Origin: Amphiduros pacificus
Taxonomy: Eukaryota > Annelida > Polychaeta > Phyllodocida > Hesionidae
DNA: 64,000 bases
Reading direction: 5' to 3'
NCBI GenBank assembly: GCA_949316495.1
Contig: OX439010.1
Location: forward strand, 25,239,766-25,303,765
Part shown: piece after piece, positions 1 through 12,032 of the stretch
How the letters are laid out: every line of letters starts with the position of its first letter
Position numbering within the stretch: position 1 is the first letter of the stretch
Translations under genes and position numbers: made by a program
The notes under the pieces: model-generated
The model's database searches: none
What the model was told of the DNA's origin: nothing
Seen by the model: only the letters and a program-made list of their open reading frames with translations

Positions 1-2479
1 TCCCCAGGGTGTTTATGGAGAATTATCACTGTAATTATATCATAAGTGAGTTTTTGCTTTGCCAAATAGACAGTTTAATGCAATTTAATGTGATGATGGG
101 AACTATCAGTTACAGCCAAATGGTTAATATGCCATAAAACGATGTAACAGTTCTGAATTCAATTGAAACTCATGGTTGTCACATGGTCGTGACATGCCTC
201 TCCTCTGCGATAAGCCAAACATAGCCATGTGACAATGAGATGAGCGAAACAAAAATCTGCTGTATTCATTCCTAGTCATACCTTGACATATGCGCTGATT
301 TTATTTTAATCCTTCACTATACAGCCTATTGTACAATGTTCTTTATTGTATCACACATCCTATTATCCTTAAAAACTTCAGCACTCACTTCTCATGCACT
401 GTTGGCCCAACTGGGCAACCTCTTTATGTCAAGGCCTGCTTGTCCAGACACTTTAATGGCTGATTACGGAAATGTCAATTTGTTATTTCTTCATTCAAAT
501 GACAAAACAGTGCTGAGACATAGCACAGGCTTAAACATTGCATCAAAGCAGAAATAATAAGAAAGGAAATTTATGAAGCATAAATGTCCATAAGTGGAAT
601 TATTTGTCAAACATCAGATGTCATTAATGTACATGTAAGTGCATGCCAGTGAACTATGATTAACAAGTAAGATTCTTGTGATTCTGTGTTAATATGCAAC
701 ACACTCTGAAGGAATGATAAAAGTGAACTTGAAAATCTTATATTTTTGGTTATATAAAATCGCTTTATAAATTGAAATCACAAATCATTTTTTTTTTGTG
801 ATAGATATTTTGTTTAATTACATAATACAAATGAATGAAGTTCATTGAGGTTATTTGTCATATGTTGGTTTCCTTGGAAAATGAAAAACCCAGGGGAAAT
901 ATACAGATAGGCCCTCCCCCAATGCACATCATCAGACAAACAGATACCATCATACATCTGTGGTTTATCAACATGATAATATGTTTGCATCAGACAAAGC
1001 CAAGTTGGTTAGTGAGAAAAATAGTTTCCATCAATTGTTGATATTGTAATTATTTATTTTGATCTGACCAAAGGCAGAGATATTGACTGCCAAAGGCGAA
1101 CATAAAGCAAAGTTTGTGATTAAGTGAACAAAGAAGATAACCCAGTGATACTTTTTTTCATTTTTCTTGATGATATGAATATTCATGATCTATGGTGGTC
1201 ATGAGTCAGGGCTCCAGAGGCAGAAATAGGTGGAGGATTAACTACCTCAGTCTGTTTAGCAGAGTAATATTATATAACTTTAAGCTAAACATCCAACAAC
1301 TAATATTGTCATCTGACTTTTTAATCATAGATTTTACGCTACTCTGATTCTAATATATTGTTGGTTCTATCTTAATCTTTAATTGTTCAGTTCCATAATA
1401 CATATTGATATTATCGCACAATATATGATATGGATGCATATTTTAGGACAAAAAGGGCATTAAGCCTTTTTGCCCTCCAATTAAAAAAATCACTTTTAAT
1501 GCCAAAAAGAAGCCTCTGAAGAAAATAAACAAACTCTATAATCTGCTCCTAAATGAGTGTGCACAGATAATCTCTAGGCAATCGATTCAGGAGATGCAAT
1601 CACAAAAGAAAGTCAGCAAGGTCTTATATATAACAGGTTTTGCATACACACTGTGTGGGTTACATGCCCTGTACACAGACAGTGTTAGTCAAATAACAGT
1701 AACAATGGGCTTCACTTTGTTCTACATGTACTTCCGATTTTGGCAACCTAAGACCTCAAGTCATCCAAAATAATAATATTAAATAGGAAGTATCACGGCG
1801 GCGTCATGATTGGTTTCCGTTGCCGTGGAAGCACAAGATAACACACTTATATAAGATGTATAAGCTATATTTTGTGTCCACGAAAGTAATTGGACGTATT
1901 TACAATTGATTGATCAGAATGGATCAAAGCGAGTTGCCTTTTGCATTAAAGCGCCTTGACCATTGTGTTATGTAATATTTCACTGCAGTCTTTAGCCGAC
2001 CTCAATAATTTAATAGGGATCGTTCCGATACAGTAAATGTAGACCATGCAGAAGCTTTGCTTGGCATCGGTAGTCAGCCACACACAGGCCATGGACATTT
2101 CTGCATTCTCCATGGATCTGCCACACCAATTTTCAGGTGGGGAAATGTAATATATTTGGGAATACAAAATAGACAAAAATAATTGACAGGTAGGTGTGAA
2201 ATAATTAATGCTGATTGGTGCTCTATGATTTAACATATCATACTCTGTCACAAGTGTGCATTTCAAATGCTACTTCTTGCGGACTGTTTCTACTGTGACC
2301 ATTTAAGTGGTGTCAAGCCTAAAAGTAAACCAACTGTCAACTCCTGTGTTAACAAGTATATAAATTGCTGCAGTCATTTTAACGGATTGCGAAGAGGATG
2401 GGTTAAAGTGATTATTTATTTCTTTATTCCTTTTCCAGTGATTTTCTTTTTTTCTAATAAATGCAGTTTATTTGATACA

Positions 2480-2690
2480 TTTGTTACAAATTGTTTTTTA
2501 TTGGTTTCAGATTGGTTTTTGTTATAAATTGGTTTTTGTTACAAATTAGTTTTTGTTTCAAATTAGTTTTGTTACAAATGTTTTTTTTTTACAAATTGTT
2601 TGTTTTTTTTTGGTTACAAATCGTTTTTTGTTCCAAATAGTTTTTTTGTGACAAATTGGTTTTCATTACAAATTGTTTTTTTTATATGGA
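2480..2690. repeat. T-rich degenerate minisatellite, ~17-18 bp unit
   Basis: About eleven diverged copies of a unit around GGTTTTTGTTACAAATT. Copies differ in T-run length, which suggests an old array spread by slippage. Confidence 0.75.
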
Positions 2691-2885
2691 AAAGGAAACC
2701 TTGACAATCTATGTTTCCTGCTTGGTATAAATATGATTTTCTTTCTCATAATAGTCATATTTCCATTTTTACAGCCTATTGGTGTGATCAGAGCAACTTT
2801 TGCTGTCAAAATTTGTCAAGAAATGTTTTATACATTTCATCGCTCTTGGAGGTTAATAGAGATTTGATAAGAAAACAATTTTCAT

Positions 2886-3533
2886 ATCTCTGAATCGGAT
2901 ACTTAATATCTCTGATTGGAATACTTAATATGATTGGAATACTTAATATCTCTGAATAGGATACTACCGGTAAATATCTGTGAATAGAATACTTAATATC
3001 TGTGAATGGGATACGTAATATCTCTGATTGGAATGCGTAATATTTCTGAATGGGATACTTAATATATCTTAATGGAATACTTAATATCTCTGATTGGAAT
3101 ACTTAATATTTCTTAAAGGAATACCTAATATCTCTTAATGGGATAATTAATATATCTGAATGAAATACTTAATATCTATGAATGAAATACTTAATATTTC
3201 TTAATGGAATATATAATATCTCTTAATGGGATACTTAATATCTCTTAATGGGATACTTAATATATCTGAATGAAATACTTAATATTTCTGAATGGAATAC
3301 TTAATATTTCTTAATGGAATACTTAATATTTCTTAATGGAATACATAATATATCTCTGAATGGGATACTTGATATCTCTGAATGGGATACTTAATATCTC
3401 TGAATGGAATACTTAATATCTCTGAATGGAATACTTAATATCTCTGAATGGAATACTTAATATCTCTGAATGGAATACTTAATATCTCTGAATGGAATAC
3501 TTAAAATACTTAATATCTCTGAATGGAATACTT
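2886..3533. repeat. 22-bp minisatellite, about 29 copies
   Basis: The unit reads ATCTCTGAATGG followed by AATACTTAAT. The left part is degenerate (GGGATAC, GATTGG and TTAATGG variants). The last roughly seven units (about 3370-3510) are nearly identical, so the right end looks recently homogenised or expanded. Confidence 0.9.
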
Positions 3534-4957
3534 TATTAATTGCTACACTCAGTAAAAAGTGTAGATAGTGAGATGTACAACCAGAAAAAAAGTCTCGTCA
3601 TTAATCCTTTTTTTTATTAAAGCAGGTTTTTCTTCTTTTTTTTTTCTTTTTTTTTCTTCAAAAAATGAAGTGAGGATTTAACCATATCTGGGCAAAATGA
3701 TGCCTTTTCCTTGACAAAAATCCTCATTTTTAATGCTCTCAGCTACCTTTAGCAGTTAGTACGGATGAGAGGTGGTTTGGCAATGATGAGAAATGAGACA
3801 CTCTTTACAGTCTTATGACTGCTATTTTTGAGGGTTGATTTGTTATTTCGTACTACACACCCAATAACTAATAACTGTTAGGCACATAGGCACATCATGT
3901 GAATTTATCCCCAGGTAGTGTTATTTTGTTTCTGTACATTGCTGCATATCTTGGAATGTTCCAGAAATGATGTTTCTGATTTCTTGCAGCCATTGACAGA
4001 CCCTTTTGAGAGACACTTTTGTTTACAAGTTATTTAAGGTTACATAATATCAGGGATGCTGGGGGGGATTGACCCTTTGATCCTTGGTTACTGGTTACAG
4101 AAGATTATATTATGTAACATCAGTCAGGGAACATGTGGGAATGATCCTTTGATCTTTTGGGTTGCGAGACAAATGATACTAAGTAGGGCAGTGATCAGAT
4201 CCCATCCTTATCACATCCACAGTGTGTCTCCCTCCAGGGCAAAATGGGGACGGGGCAGGGGTCTTGATTTTCAACAGTGTCTATGAATCAGATCAGACAG
4301 CAGAGTGCATGTGCACTTAACAGACTGTAGCACAGAGTAAAATATCTAGGTCATTAGGTCAGGTATCAACCAATGCAATGTATATAATATAAAGGAATCT
4401 GGATGTAGCCATGTGTACTTTTTTTTGATTGACACCAAAGATTATTACAGTACAAGGCATCTGGGATTTTTTGGCCTTACATGAATGTTAAAGAGACTTG
4501 CATTGAAATTGCCACTTTACTATCAAATATAATAAAGAGCATTTGTCTGTCATCACATGTTTGCCCAGCTCAGAGGGAAGTAATCACCCTGACACAACTC
4601 TTATTTATTTTGCGTTCTTTGTTTGATGTGAACTGGGTCATTTCTGTCCACGGCTTATGTCATTCTTATTATATCGGTATAACAAATTCACTAGCTGATC
4701 AACAGCACTCTCAAATATAGATAAAGGAGCTTTATTTGATCAGGAAGCTTGCCAGGAAAAAATGACATGTCTTTTTTATGAGGGATAATTGATAAGCTAT
4801 AATAAAATATTGGTGAATGCACGAGGAAATTATTTCCACTTAGTAATGAATGGAAGACATCCAATATAACTGTCGTAATGAGTCTGGTTTCTGATTGCCA
4901 TACCTATTAAGAATGCACAGGATAGGACATAAACAGAAAAGTTCACCATTTGATTAA

Positions 4958-5083
4958 CAGTTTGAGCCAAACCTCTATTCAGTCATGCATAAAGACAATC
5001 AAATAAGTTAAGTCACATGATGACCCTGAATGACTTCATTTGGCCATGTTTATATGTGACCAATATATGTTAAGATCAAACTG
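4958..5083. mobile_element. MITE family M1, copy 1 (diverged)
   Basis: The left end starts CAGTTTGAGCCAAAC. The reverse complement of the right end starts CAGTTTGATCTTAAC, and similarity continues for about 35 bp. The same terminal motif borders related sequences at 8042-8210 and 62048-62222. No coding capacity. No convincing target-site duplication was found, so the superfamily is left open. This is the shortest and most diverged of the three copies. Confidence 0.55.
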
Positions 5084-5169
5084 AATCATTTAATAAGGTA
5101 TAATGTTACACTCAACAGGTGCGGTGTACAAGTGATGCAGTGAGATTGCTACGCACTACCTCGGCTATG

Positions 5170-5670
5170 CTCTGTGTGAATGCCACATATTACATTGGTT
5201 ATGATATAGTTATTATTACATAGTTACCACTGTGTGAATGCCACAAATTATATAGTTGCCACTGTGTGAATGCCATATATAGTTGTTACTGTGTGTGAAT
5301 GCCACATATTACATTGTTGCCACTATGTGAATGCCACATATTGCATTGTTGACATGTGTGAATGCCTCATATTACATAGTCGCCACTGTGTGAATGCCTC
5401 ATATTACATAGTCGCCACTGTGTGAATGCCATATACATGTATTACATAGTTGCCACTGTGTGAATGCCATATATAGTTGATACTGTGTGTGAATGCCACA
5501 TTACATTGTTGCCACTATGTGAATGCCACATATTATTAGCTTTCACTGTATAAATGCCACATATTACATCGGTTATGATATAGTTAATATTATATAGTTC
5601 CCACTGTATAAATGCCACAAAAAACATTGTTTTTTTAATGTGTAGATGCCACATATTGCATTGTTGACAT
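5170..5670. repeat. ~30-bp minisatellite with a larger duplicated block
   Basis: Units centre on CACTGTGTGAATGCCACATA followed by a variable spacer. A longer block containing GGTTATGATATAGTTA near 5199 recurs near 5570, so part of the array was itself duplicated about 370 bp away. Confidence 0.85.
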
Positions 5671-6096
5671 TTGCCGTCTATCCTGAGGCTGTGGAGCGTT
5701 TTTTACTGGGATGTGTACGTGCACAAAGCTACTTTTTCTTTGTGTACTTATCATCACCTCCTCTTTAATGTTTCATAAACCAGTTCATTTCTCTTTTTAC
5801 ACATGATCAATGGCTGTCACCTTGTCATCAATGAACCAAAGTGTTTATGATATATGTGTTATCTCAAACCAGAAGCTGACAAATGTTACTTTCTACCTTC
5901 TTATAACTGACAAGGCGGATGTACTTATTTGCACCTATGTTAGAACTTTTCTTCATATTTTGTTGGTGAAATCATGTTGCACAGAGTTCAAGATGCTCAG
6001 GGCCAACTAATTCAAAGAAGACACATTTGACTAATTGGTCAACGTGCTGTGCAAAGCGCTTCTCTGGCAGTGGTCCATGCAAGGAGTGACCACTGT

Positions 6097-6281
6097 CAGT
6101 AGGTCGTGTGACATATCAGTGACCTCTACCAGTAGAGTGTGTGATATCTGTCACAGTCAGTAGGTCATGTGACATATCAGTGACCTCTACCAGTAGATTG
6201 TGTGATATCTGTCACAGCCAGTAGGTCATGTGACATATCAGTGACCTCTACCAGTAGATTGTGATACAGCCAGTAGGTCAT
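6097..6281. repeat. 61-bp tandem repeat, ~3 copies
   Basis: The word CAGTAGGTC begins at 6097, 6158, 6219 and 6271, giving periods of 61, 61 and 52, the last shortened by deletion. Each full unit holds TAGGTCA and, about 14 bp later, TGACCTCTA, which form an inverted pair of AGGTCA half-sites. It lies about 290 bp upstream of the exchanger start codon. Confidence 0.9.
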
Positions 6282-6431
6282 AAAGTAAGAGTCGTGGCTT
6301 TATAAAGAACAAAGAGTAGCTTTTGTAATGAAAATATGAATTTTACTGAACTTTTTTGCCTGTTTTTTTTGTTGATTAGGTTTATATTAAGAATTTAATT
6401 AAATATTTAATGGAAATGAATCTATTTGCAG

Positions 6432-6569
6432 GAATTCCCAAGATGAGTGATCCGTAGAAGACTAAAATGAACGTGAAATGACAATCTGCATGACTTGAGC
6501 AAAGCATCGTTTTTTTTATACACAAGTTTGGGAAACATTAATATTCCCGACGCAACATAGACCAGCAAG
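6432..6569 (+). other. Probable 5' UTR part of the first coding exon
   Basis: A 3' splice site (TCTATTTGCAG) ends at 6431, so this leader is likely spliced to an upstream non-coding exon. It carries three very short upstream open frames: 6443-6457 (encoding MSDP), 6467-6481 (MNVK) and 6490-6498 (MT). All stop before the main ATG, so they could dampen translation by the usual uORF mechanism. The transcription start site is not visible, and the acceptor could be fortuitous if transcription starts nearby. Confidence 0.5.
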
Positions 6570-7313
6570 ATGGCAAACAACTCGGGAGAGGTGTGGCACT
6601 ATAAGAACTATTCCAATGGCTACATCATTGAGATTGTCAAGGTCGGGGAGGAACAGTGCGAAAGCTGGTTGCTCCTCCCGTCAGAGAATCTGTGGAATGA
6701 AGGACTTCGCGGCTTTCTATACATCGTGGCCATGCTCTATATGTTTATGGGAATAGCAATCGCCAGTGATATATTCATGTGCAGTATTGAAGTCATCACA
6801 AGCAAAAAACGCAAAGTGGTGAGATGGGACGAGGAAAAACAAGAACGGATCGAAAAAGAACTTTTACTTTGGAACGAGACGGTGGCTAACCTGACCCTCA
6901 TGGCACTGGGCAGCAGTGCTCCGGAGATTTTACTGGCAATCATTGAAACATGTTCTAGTCTTGGAAAAGAGGGAGCAGCTGATAATGCCCTGGGGACCTT
7001 TACCATTATCGGCAGCGCCGCCTTCAATCTGCTGGTGATAACGGCCGTGTGCATCATCAGCGTCCCGAGTCCTCAGGTGAAGAAAATCAAGGAGTTTGGG
7101 GTTTTTATTCTGACGGCCATCTGGTCAATATTTGCATATGCATGGATGTTGGTTGTGCTGGAGGCGATCAGTCCGGGCGAGATTGAACCCTGGGAAGCCT
7201 GGGTGACCTTGTCCTTCTTCCCGATCATGGTCCTCACTGCCTACTGCCAGGACAATGGCTGGTGGTGCCGGCGAGGGGGCGCTGTAGGCAGCAACGACAA
7301 TATCAGCCATTCC
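6570..7313 (+). CDS. Na+/Ca2+ exchanger (SLC8/NCX-type), coding exon 1: N-terminus and alpha-1 repeat
   Basis: This exon encodes residues 1-248 of a plasma-membrane-type Na+/Ca2+ antiporter of the CaCA superfamily. Direct reading shows hydrophobic segments near residues 47-70, 103-128, 141-166, 176-200 and 207-226. [10 protein letters not shown] precedes the alpha-1 signature GSSAPEIL (114-121), with Glu119 at the expected cation site, followed by GSAAFN (148-153). N-terminal sequons lie at N3 and N13. The ATG has A at -3 and G at +4 and lies downstream of short uORFs. The open frame runs on to 7454, but a canonical donor (TCC|GTGAGT) at 7314 and sequence that turns AT-rich and non-conserved mark the true exon end at phase 0. 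No cleavable signal peptide is evident, unlike vertebrate NCX1. After the fifth segment there is a short CRRGG stretch and no long basic XIP-like helix. It could be a divergent paralogue with a short loop; the alpha-2 half is outside the window. Confidence 0.93.
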
Positions 7314-7745
7314 GTGAGTATATTAGTAGCTTATTTTTCGAAAATTATTATAAATCCTTTCTCGAAAAAAGGATATTTAATATTATTTTGTTTCTATTTT
7401 CTCTATTTTTTGTATTCCTATGATATGGATGATTTTTCTTGTTTGTGGATTTGATAATATGTTCTTAAGGGATTTTAGTATTTTCAGTGGCACAAGGAGC
7501 TCAAAATTATGTTACAAGAGTAGAGAGTTCCACGATCCCATTTCTTATTTCAGATTTTACAATATTTTAAACATTTTTATGTACTTCATATTTCCTTTTA
7601 ATTTTTATATTGTCCTGTATGTTAAGAACAGTAACTTCTTAATTTAAACAAGAAAACAGAAAATCTTCATCTCATCAAATTTTGCAGAACTTTTCAAAGT
7701 GGTTATTTTATTTTAGATATGTTATCTTGAATGAAAAGATCAAAT

Positions 7746-7806
7746 GCGAGGTCGAAGTGCCAAGAAAGGTCAAAGTGCTGAGAAAGGTCAAAGTGCTAAG
7801 AAAGAT
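7746..7806. repeat. 18-bp tandem repeat, ~3 copies
   Basis: The unit AAAGGTCAAAGTGCTAAG is repeated about three times just downstream of exon 1. 18 bp is a multiple of three, which explains a short repetitive open frame here. It contains AGGTCA half-sites. Confidence 0.75.
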
Positions 7807-8041
7807 AAAAGCCTGATGGATTGGATATCAAAGGTTATCCTTTCGTTTATCCACATATTTTACAGATCATTTCCATTTTTTGTCTTTACTGTCAAAATGG
7901 ATTTGCCGAATATCAGCAGAATAAGAAGTACAAGTTCATTTTCCAGACCCAAAATTTTCCTCAATAGTTAATATATACTTGAGATAATTCCATTCCATTA
8001 CAAAGTACTAAGTCAAATTTTGCTAGTAATCAATGTTTTAA

Positions 8042-8210
8042 TAGTTTTAGTCAAACATCTATTTGGTCATGCATATATGTGAACAAATTAGTTCATGCGT
8101 AGTTATGGCATCATTTGGTCATGCATGGCACAATATTGTCATGCAGTGGCTCAGCGTGACCTCATTTGGTCACATTCATGCATGACCAAAGAGATGTTTG
8201 GCTCTAACTG
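8042..8210. mobile_element. MITE family M1, copy 2
   Basis: The left terminus reads TAGTTTTAGTCAAACATCT then ATTTGGTCATGCAT. The reverse complement of the right terminus reads CAGTTAGAGCCAAACATCT then CTTTGGTCATGCAT, giving imperfect terminal inverted repeats of about 33 bp. Length is 169 bp with no coding capacity. It is the clearest of three copies in the window. Confidence 0.7.
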
Positions 8211-8340
8211 TTGAGTTGTCAATTATCAGTCTGTAGCCTCAGCAGTAAACTTAGTGCGTTCTTTGAAGCAGATAGGTAAACAAGCCCCAGAGGAAGCGTA
8301 CGTAAATGATCACAGCCACACAGAAAAAGTATACCTCAGC

Positions 8341-8852
8341 TGCAGTATCTGCAAAACCAGCAGGGTCAATGCAATATCTGCACAACCAGCAGGGTCATTG
8401 CAATATATCTGCACAACCAACAGGGTCAGTTCAATATCTGCACAACCAGCAAGGTCAATGCAATATCTGCACAACCAGCAGGGTCGGTGCAATATATCTG
8501 CACAACCAACAGGGTCAGTTCAATATCTGCACAACCAGCAAGGTCAATGCAATATCTGCACAACCAGCAGGGTCATTGCAATATATCTGCACAACCAACA
8601 GGGTCAGTTCAATATCTGCACAACCAGCAAGGTCAATGCAATATCTGCACAACCAGCAGGGTCGGTGCAATTTATCTGCACAACCAACAGGGTCAGTTCA
8701 ATATCTGCACAACCAGCAAGGTCAATGCAATATCTGCACAACCAGCAGGGTCATTGCAATATATCTGCAAATCCAGCAGGGTCAATGCAATATCTGCACA
8801 TTCAGTAGAGTCAGTGCAATATCTGTACAACCAGTGCAATATCAGGAAAATC
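8341..8852. repeat. Higher-order minisatellite: 89-bp unit made of three ~30-bp monomers
   Basis: Monomers share ATCTGCACAACCAGCAGGGT followed by a variable CAATGCAAT or CAGTTCAAT. The variant ACCAAC recurs at 8416, 8505, 8594 and 8683, exactly 89 bp apart, which defines the higher-order unit. Because 89 is not divisible by three, all three forward frames stay open in turn and give spurious proteins of up to 192 residues. Confidence 0.93.
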
Positions 8853-10151
8853 ATATGGGAGTGTGTGCAAGATGTGCATCCTGAAAGTCTGTGCAATGTG
8901 AGACCTTGTCTTGTTTTATGTGCAATTTCTCTGCACATGCATTGCCAGTGCAATGCGAAAGACATGAATGAATTTTTGTGAATAATCAACATTCGTTAGA
9001 AGTGAGATTTTCTTTGTAATATTAACAGACCCTCTGTTTAGATGATTTTAAGAGAGCCTTGTATTTGCACAATCACAGATTCTGAAACAAGCTTGAAGGA
9101 ATTTCCCACAGCATATACATATAAGGCATGATTTTGCGATGTTTGAGATTGCATGTTTAATTATATCAAAATATTAAACATGTTGTCCATTGACCTGATT
9201 TATAATAAATACATGTCTCGCATGATTGGATGATGAAAATGGTGTTTGTGATGAATGGGTTGACATCCTCCTCATTATGCAACCCCCTGCTATCTCCACC
9301 GAGAGTGGCAATTATCCTAATAAGTGGTGTCACCTTATACCCAATAATGAGATTATATTTCTATTGTACAAGACAGATTTCTTTCAGGAAACATGGAATT
9401 AAGGCCACCTATATATGGTAGTTAGGCCTCATCTGAGCTGTGTAAATGCAGTGCTCAGTGTTTTATTCGTTATATTGTAAACCCCAGCAGTGGTGTTAAC
9501 AGTAGCATCCAATGGTAAACCACATCCCTCGTAACCAATCTCAACTAATTGTCTTAGAAAACAAAAGAAGATTTGTTTAAATGTCTTATTGATATCCTTA
9601 ACTGCACAGTTTGCTGCCTCAAGTGCTTCCCATGATTGATGATATTCACAAAGCCAAGGTGATTCCTGACCCATGAAATGTTCTTATTTACAAGCAACTG
9701 AATACAGTTCAGTGTAATCTTATTACCTAGGATTGAGCAGTGGGTTAGCGTGAAGAACATGATAGAATCGTATAGGCCTGTAAGGTATTATAATATGTTT
9801 AAGGAATGGTCTGGATCGATGGGAAGATTTAACCTTACTATATATATTCACACACATTACTAAATGATATTACCTAATCATGGAGCAAATTTGTAAATGT
9901 CAGATTTATAATGGTTCTCTTGATTGAAAGATTAATGACCATTTAATGCAAATTGCAGTAACATGGCATTGTGAATTATAACAATTATTATAACAATATC
10001 TATGCCACTAATTTTCTTAAAGTTGTTTTAAAGATGAACACAATTCATGGAATAATATTCAGTAGCTCACCACATCTTAAAATAACAAATCAATATGATT
10101 CATCATCTCATACAAAATTGTCAGGTCTGATCATCAGGCCAAAAGATGTTT

Positions 10152-10254
10152 TTGAAAATCACCCTATATGGTCATGATGAAAAACACCCTATATGGTCAT
10201 GATGAAAATCACCCTATATGGTCATGATGAAAATCACCCTATATGGTCATGATG
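10152..10254. repeat. 25-bp tandem repeat, ~4 copies
   Basis: Near-identical units of GAAAATCACCCTATATGGTC plus ATGAT. Confidence 0.88.
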
Positions 10255-10619
10255 AAACTCATAATAATCAAAGTTGACATCACTGGAGTCCATCATTTGA
10301 TGGCAGATGAATAGTGTCAAAGTGATAAATTACATATTAGAATAGTAGAATTTGACAATCACTCAGAATGTCCAGGTTAAGAAAAAACTGTACTGTTATG
10401 TAGATCTTGCAGAAATCATCTTGGTGCTGCAAAATGTTCAAATATATAACAAAAAATGGTACTCATAATATCACAGAGCTATTGGTATGTCCCCGGCTGT
10501 ATTTGACTTTGGGTTTACTCATGAGGGATTCAAGATATTGATTTTCAAGTGGGAGTTACTTGGTGGTCCGTGTAGGATTTCCCTGAAGTTGCTTTGAGAT
10601 AAAAATAACAAGAAGGGAA

Positions 10620-10720
10620 TTGAGGAAGAAACAAGATGAGTATTAAGGTAAAAACAAGACGAGTATTGAGGTAAAAATAAGATGAGTATTAAGGTAAAAA
10701 CAAGACAAGTAATGAGGTTG
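10620..10720. repeat. ~25-bp tandem repeat, 4 copies
   Basis: Units around AAGATGAGTATTAAGGTAAA, with alternating AAGACGAG and AAGATGAG forms. Confidence 0.8.
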
Positions 10721-11499
10721 GGATGATAATCTGCAGTCATACCAGAACATATTGTCTAGCCAGCAGCTGCTAATATTTATGAGAGTGGTGTCACAGGTTA
10801 GTATATGCCCTGTGGGGGTCACATGTTATCAATACTTCAATCATTGACAATCTATCCCATAGCACTAAGATAACATCCCATAGAATGAGTGCTTCCTGTC
10901 TGTTGACATGGTCTCGAAAAGTCTGAGAGCTCTGTAGTGAAATGTCAAGTATGTTCCCTTTTAGAAATGGTAGATGTATCCAGGTTATTATTTGTGTTGA
11001 TTCACATTTGTTTTTTGTACTTAAAATCACATTCTCATCTACTTTTAGAAATATAATAAACTTTTTTTCTATATATCTAAGTTCTGATTACTTATACTCT
11101 TAGTTCATCAAACATTAAAGTAAAGAACAAACATTCTGGAAGAAAAACATAAAGATTTCACAAACTTTGTAAAGATACACATCTGTTAAAAGATTGGAAT
11201 TGACTCTATTAACATATAAAATGAAGGGCCTGTTACATTTAAAGCTAGATAAAATGAAGGGCATGTTATAATTAATTGGGGTGCCTAATATTTATAGTGT
11301 TGACTCTTTTAGCATCTGGAGTTCTGTTCCAAATCTTGTTGTGTAGGCAGGTGTATCTGTAAATAATCAGGATGTTCGTAATAATTATAATGATAATAAA
11401 CACAGCAGGATATAGCGTGACCTGATCCTGGCCACAGAGTCATCATTTTTCCTGTTGTTGTCATGTGAAATGTCTCCAAGATGTGGACAAAAACCACAT

Positions 11500-12032
11500 T
11501 AACCACAATAGCCATATTAGACATACTAACCAAAGTAACCCATATAACCCCCATATTGATCACCTTAACCCCATATTAACCATAATGACCCCATATTGAC
11601 CCCCATATTAACCATATTGACCCCATATCAACCCCCATATCAACCATATTGACCCCATATCAACCTCCATATTAATCATATTGACCCCATGTCAACCATA
11701 TTGACCTACATATTAACCCCCATATTAACCATTTTGAATCCATATTAACCATATTGACCCCCATATATACCCCATATTAACCATTTTGACCCCGTATTAA
11801 CCTCATATTAACCATATATACCCCCATATTGACCCCCATATATACCCCCATATTAACCATTTTGACCCCATATTGACCCCCATATTAACCATATCGACCC
11901 CATATTAACCATATATTAACCCCATACCATATTAACCCCGATTTTAACCATTTTGTCCCACATATATACCCCATATTAATCATATTGACCCCATATTGAC
12001 CATCTTAACCCCCATATTAACCATATTTACCA
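11500..12032. repeat. Degenerate CCCCATATTGACC / CCATATTAACC minisatellite
   Basis: Irregular tandem units of about 10-15 bp built from CCATATTAACC, CATATTGACCCC and CATATATACCCC. Unit lengths drift and no clean period is kept. Confidence 0.85.

Larger units (their letters stand above)
1..6431. other. Upstream or 5' intronic non-coding region
   Basis: No coding exon is recognisable here. A plausible splice acceptor ends this stretch at 6430-6431, so it is probably a 5' intron or contains an upstream non-coding exon and promoter that cannot be located by eye. Listed separately are four tandem arrays (2480-2690, 2886-3533, 5170-5670, 6097-6281) and one MITE (4958-5083). Tracts 1-2479, 3534-4957, 5084-5169 and 5671-6096 look unique and AT-rich; apart from a small imperfect hairpin near 1447-1474 (CAAAAAGGGC paired with GCCTTTTTG) nothing was seen in them. 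Open frames here are short, lack family motifs and lack splice-consistent boundaries. Confidence 0.6.

Noticed and set aside
7314-7454. Extension of the first exchanger frame to 7454
   Set aside because: A consensus donor at 7314 ends conserved sequence; the extension is AT-rich and low in complexity, and the next exon joins in phase at 7313.
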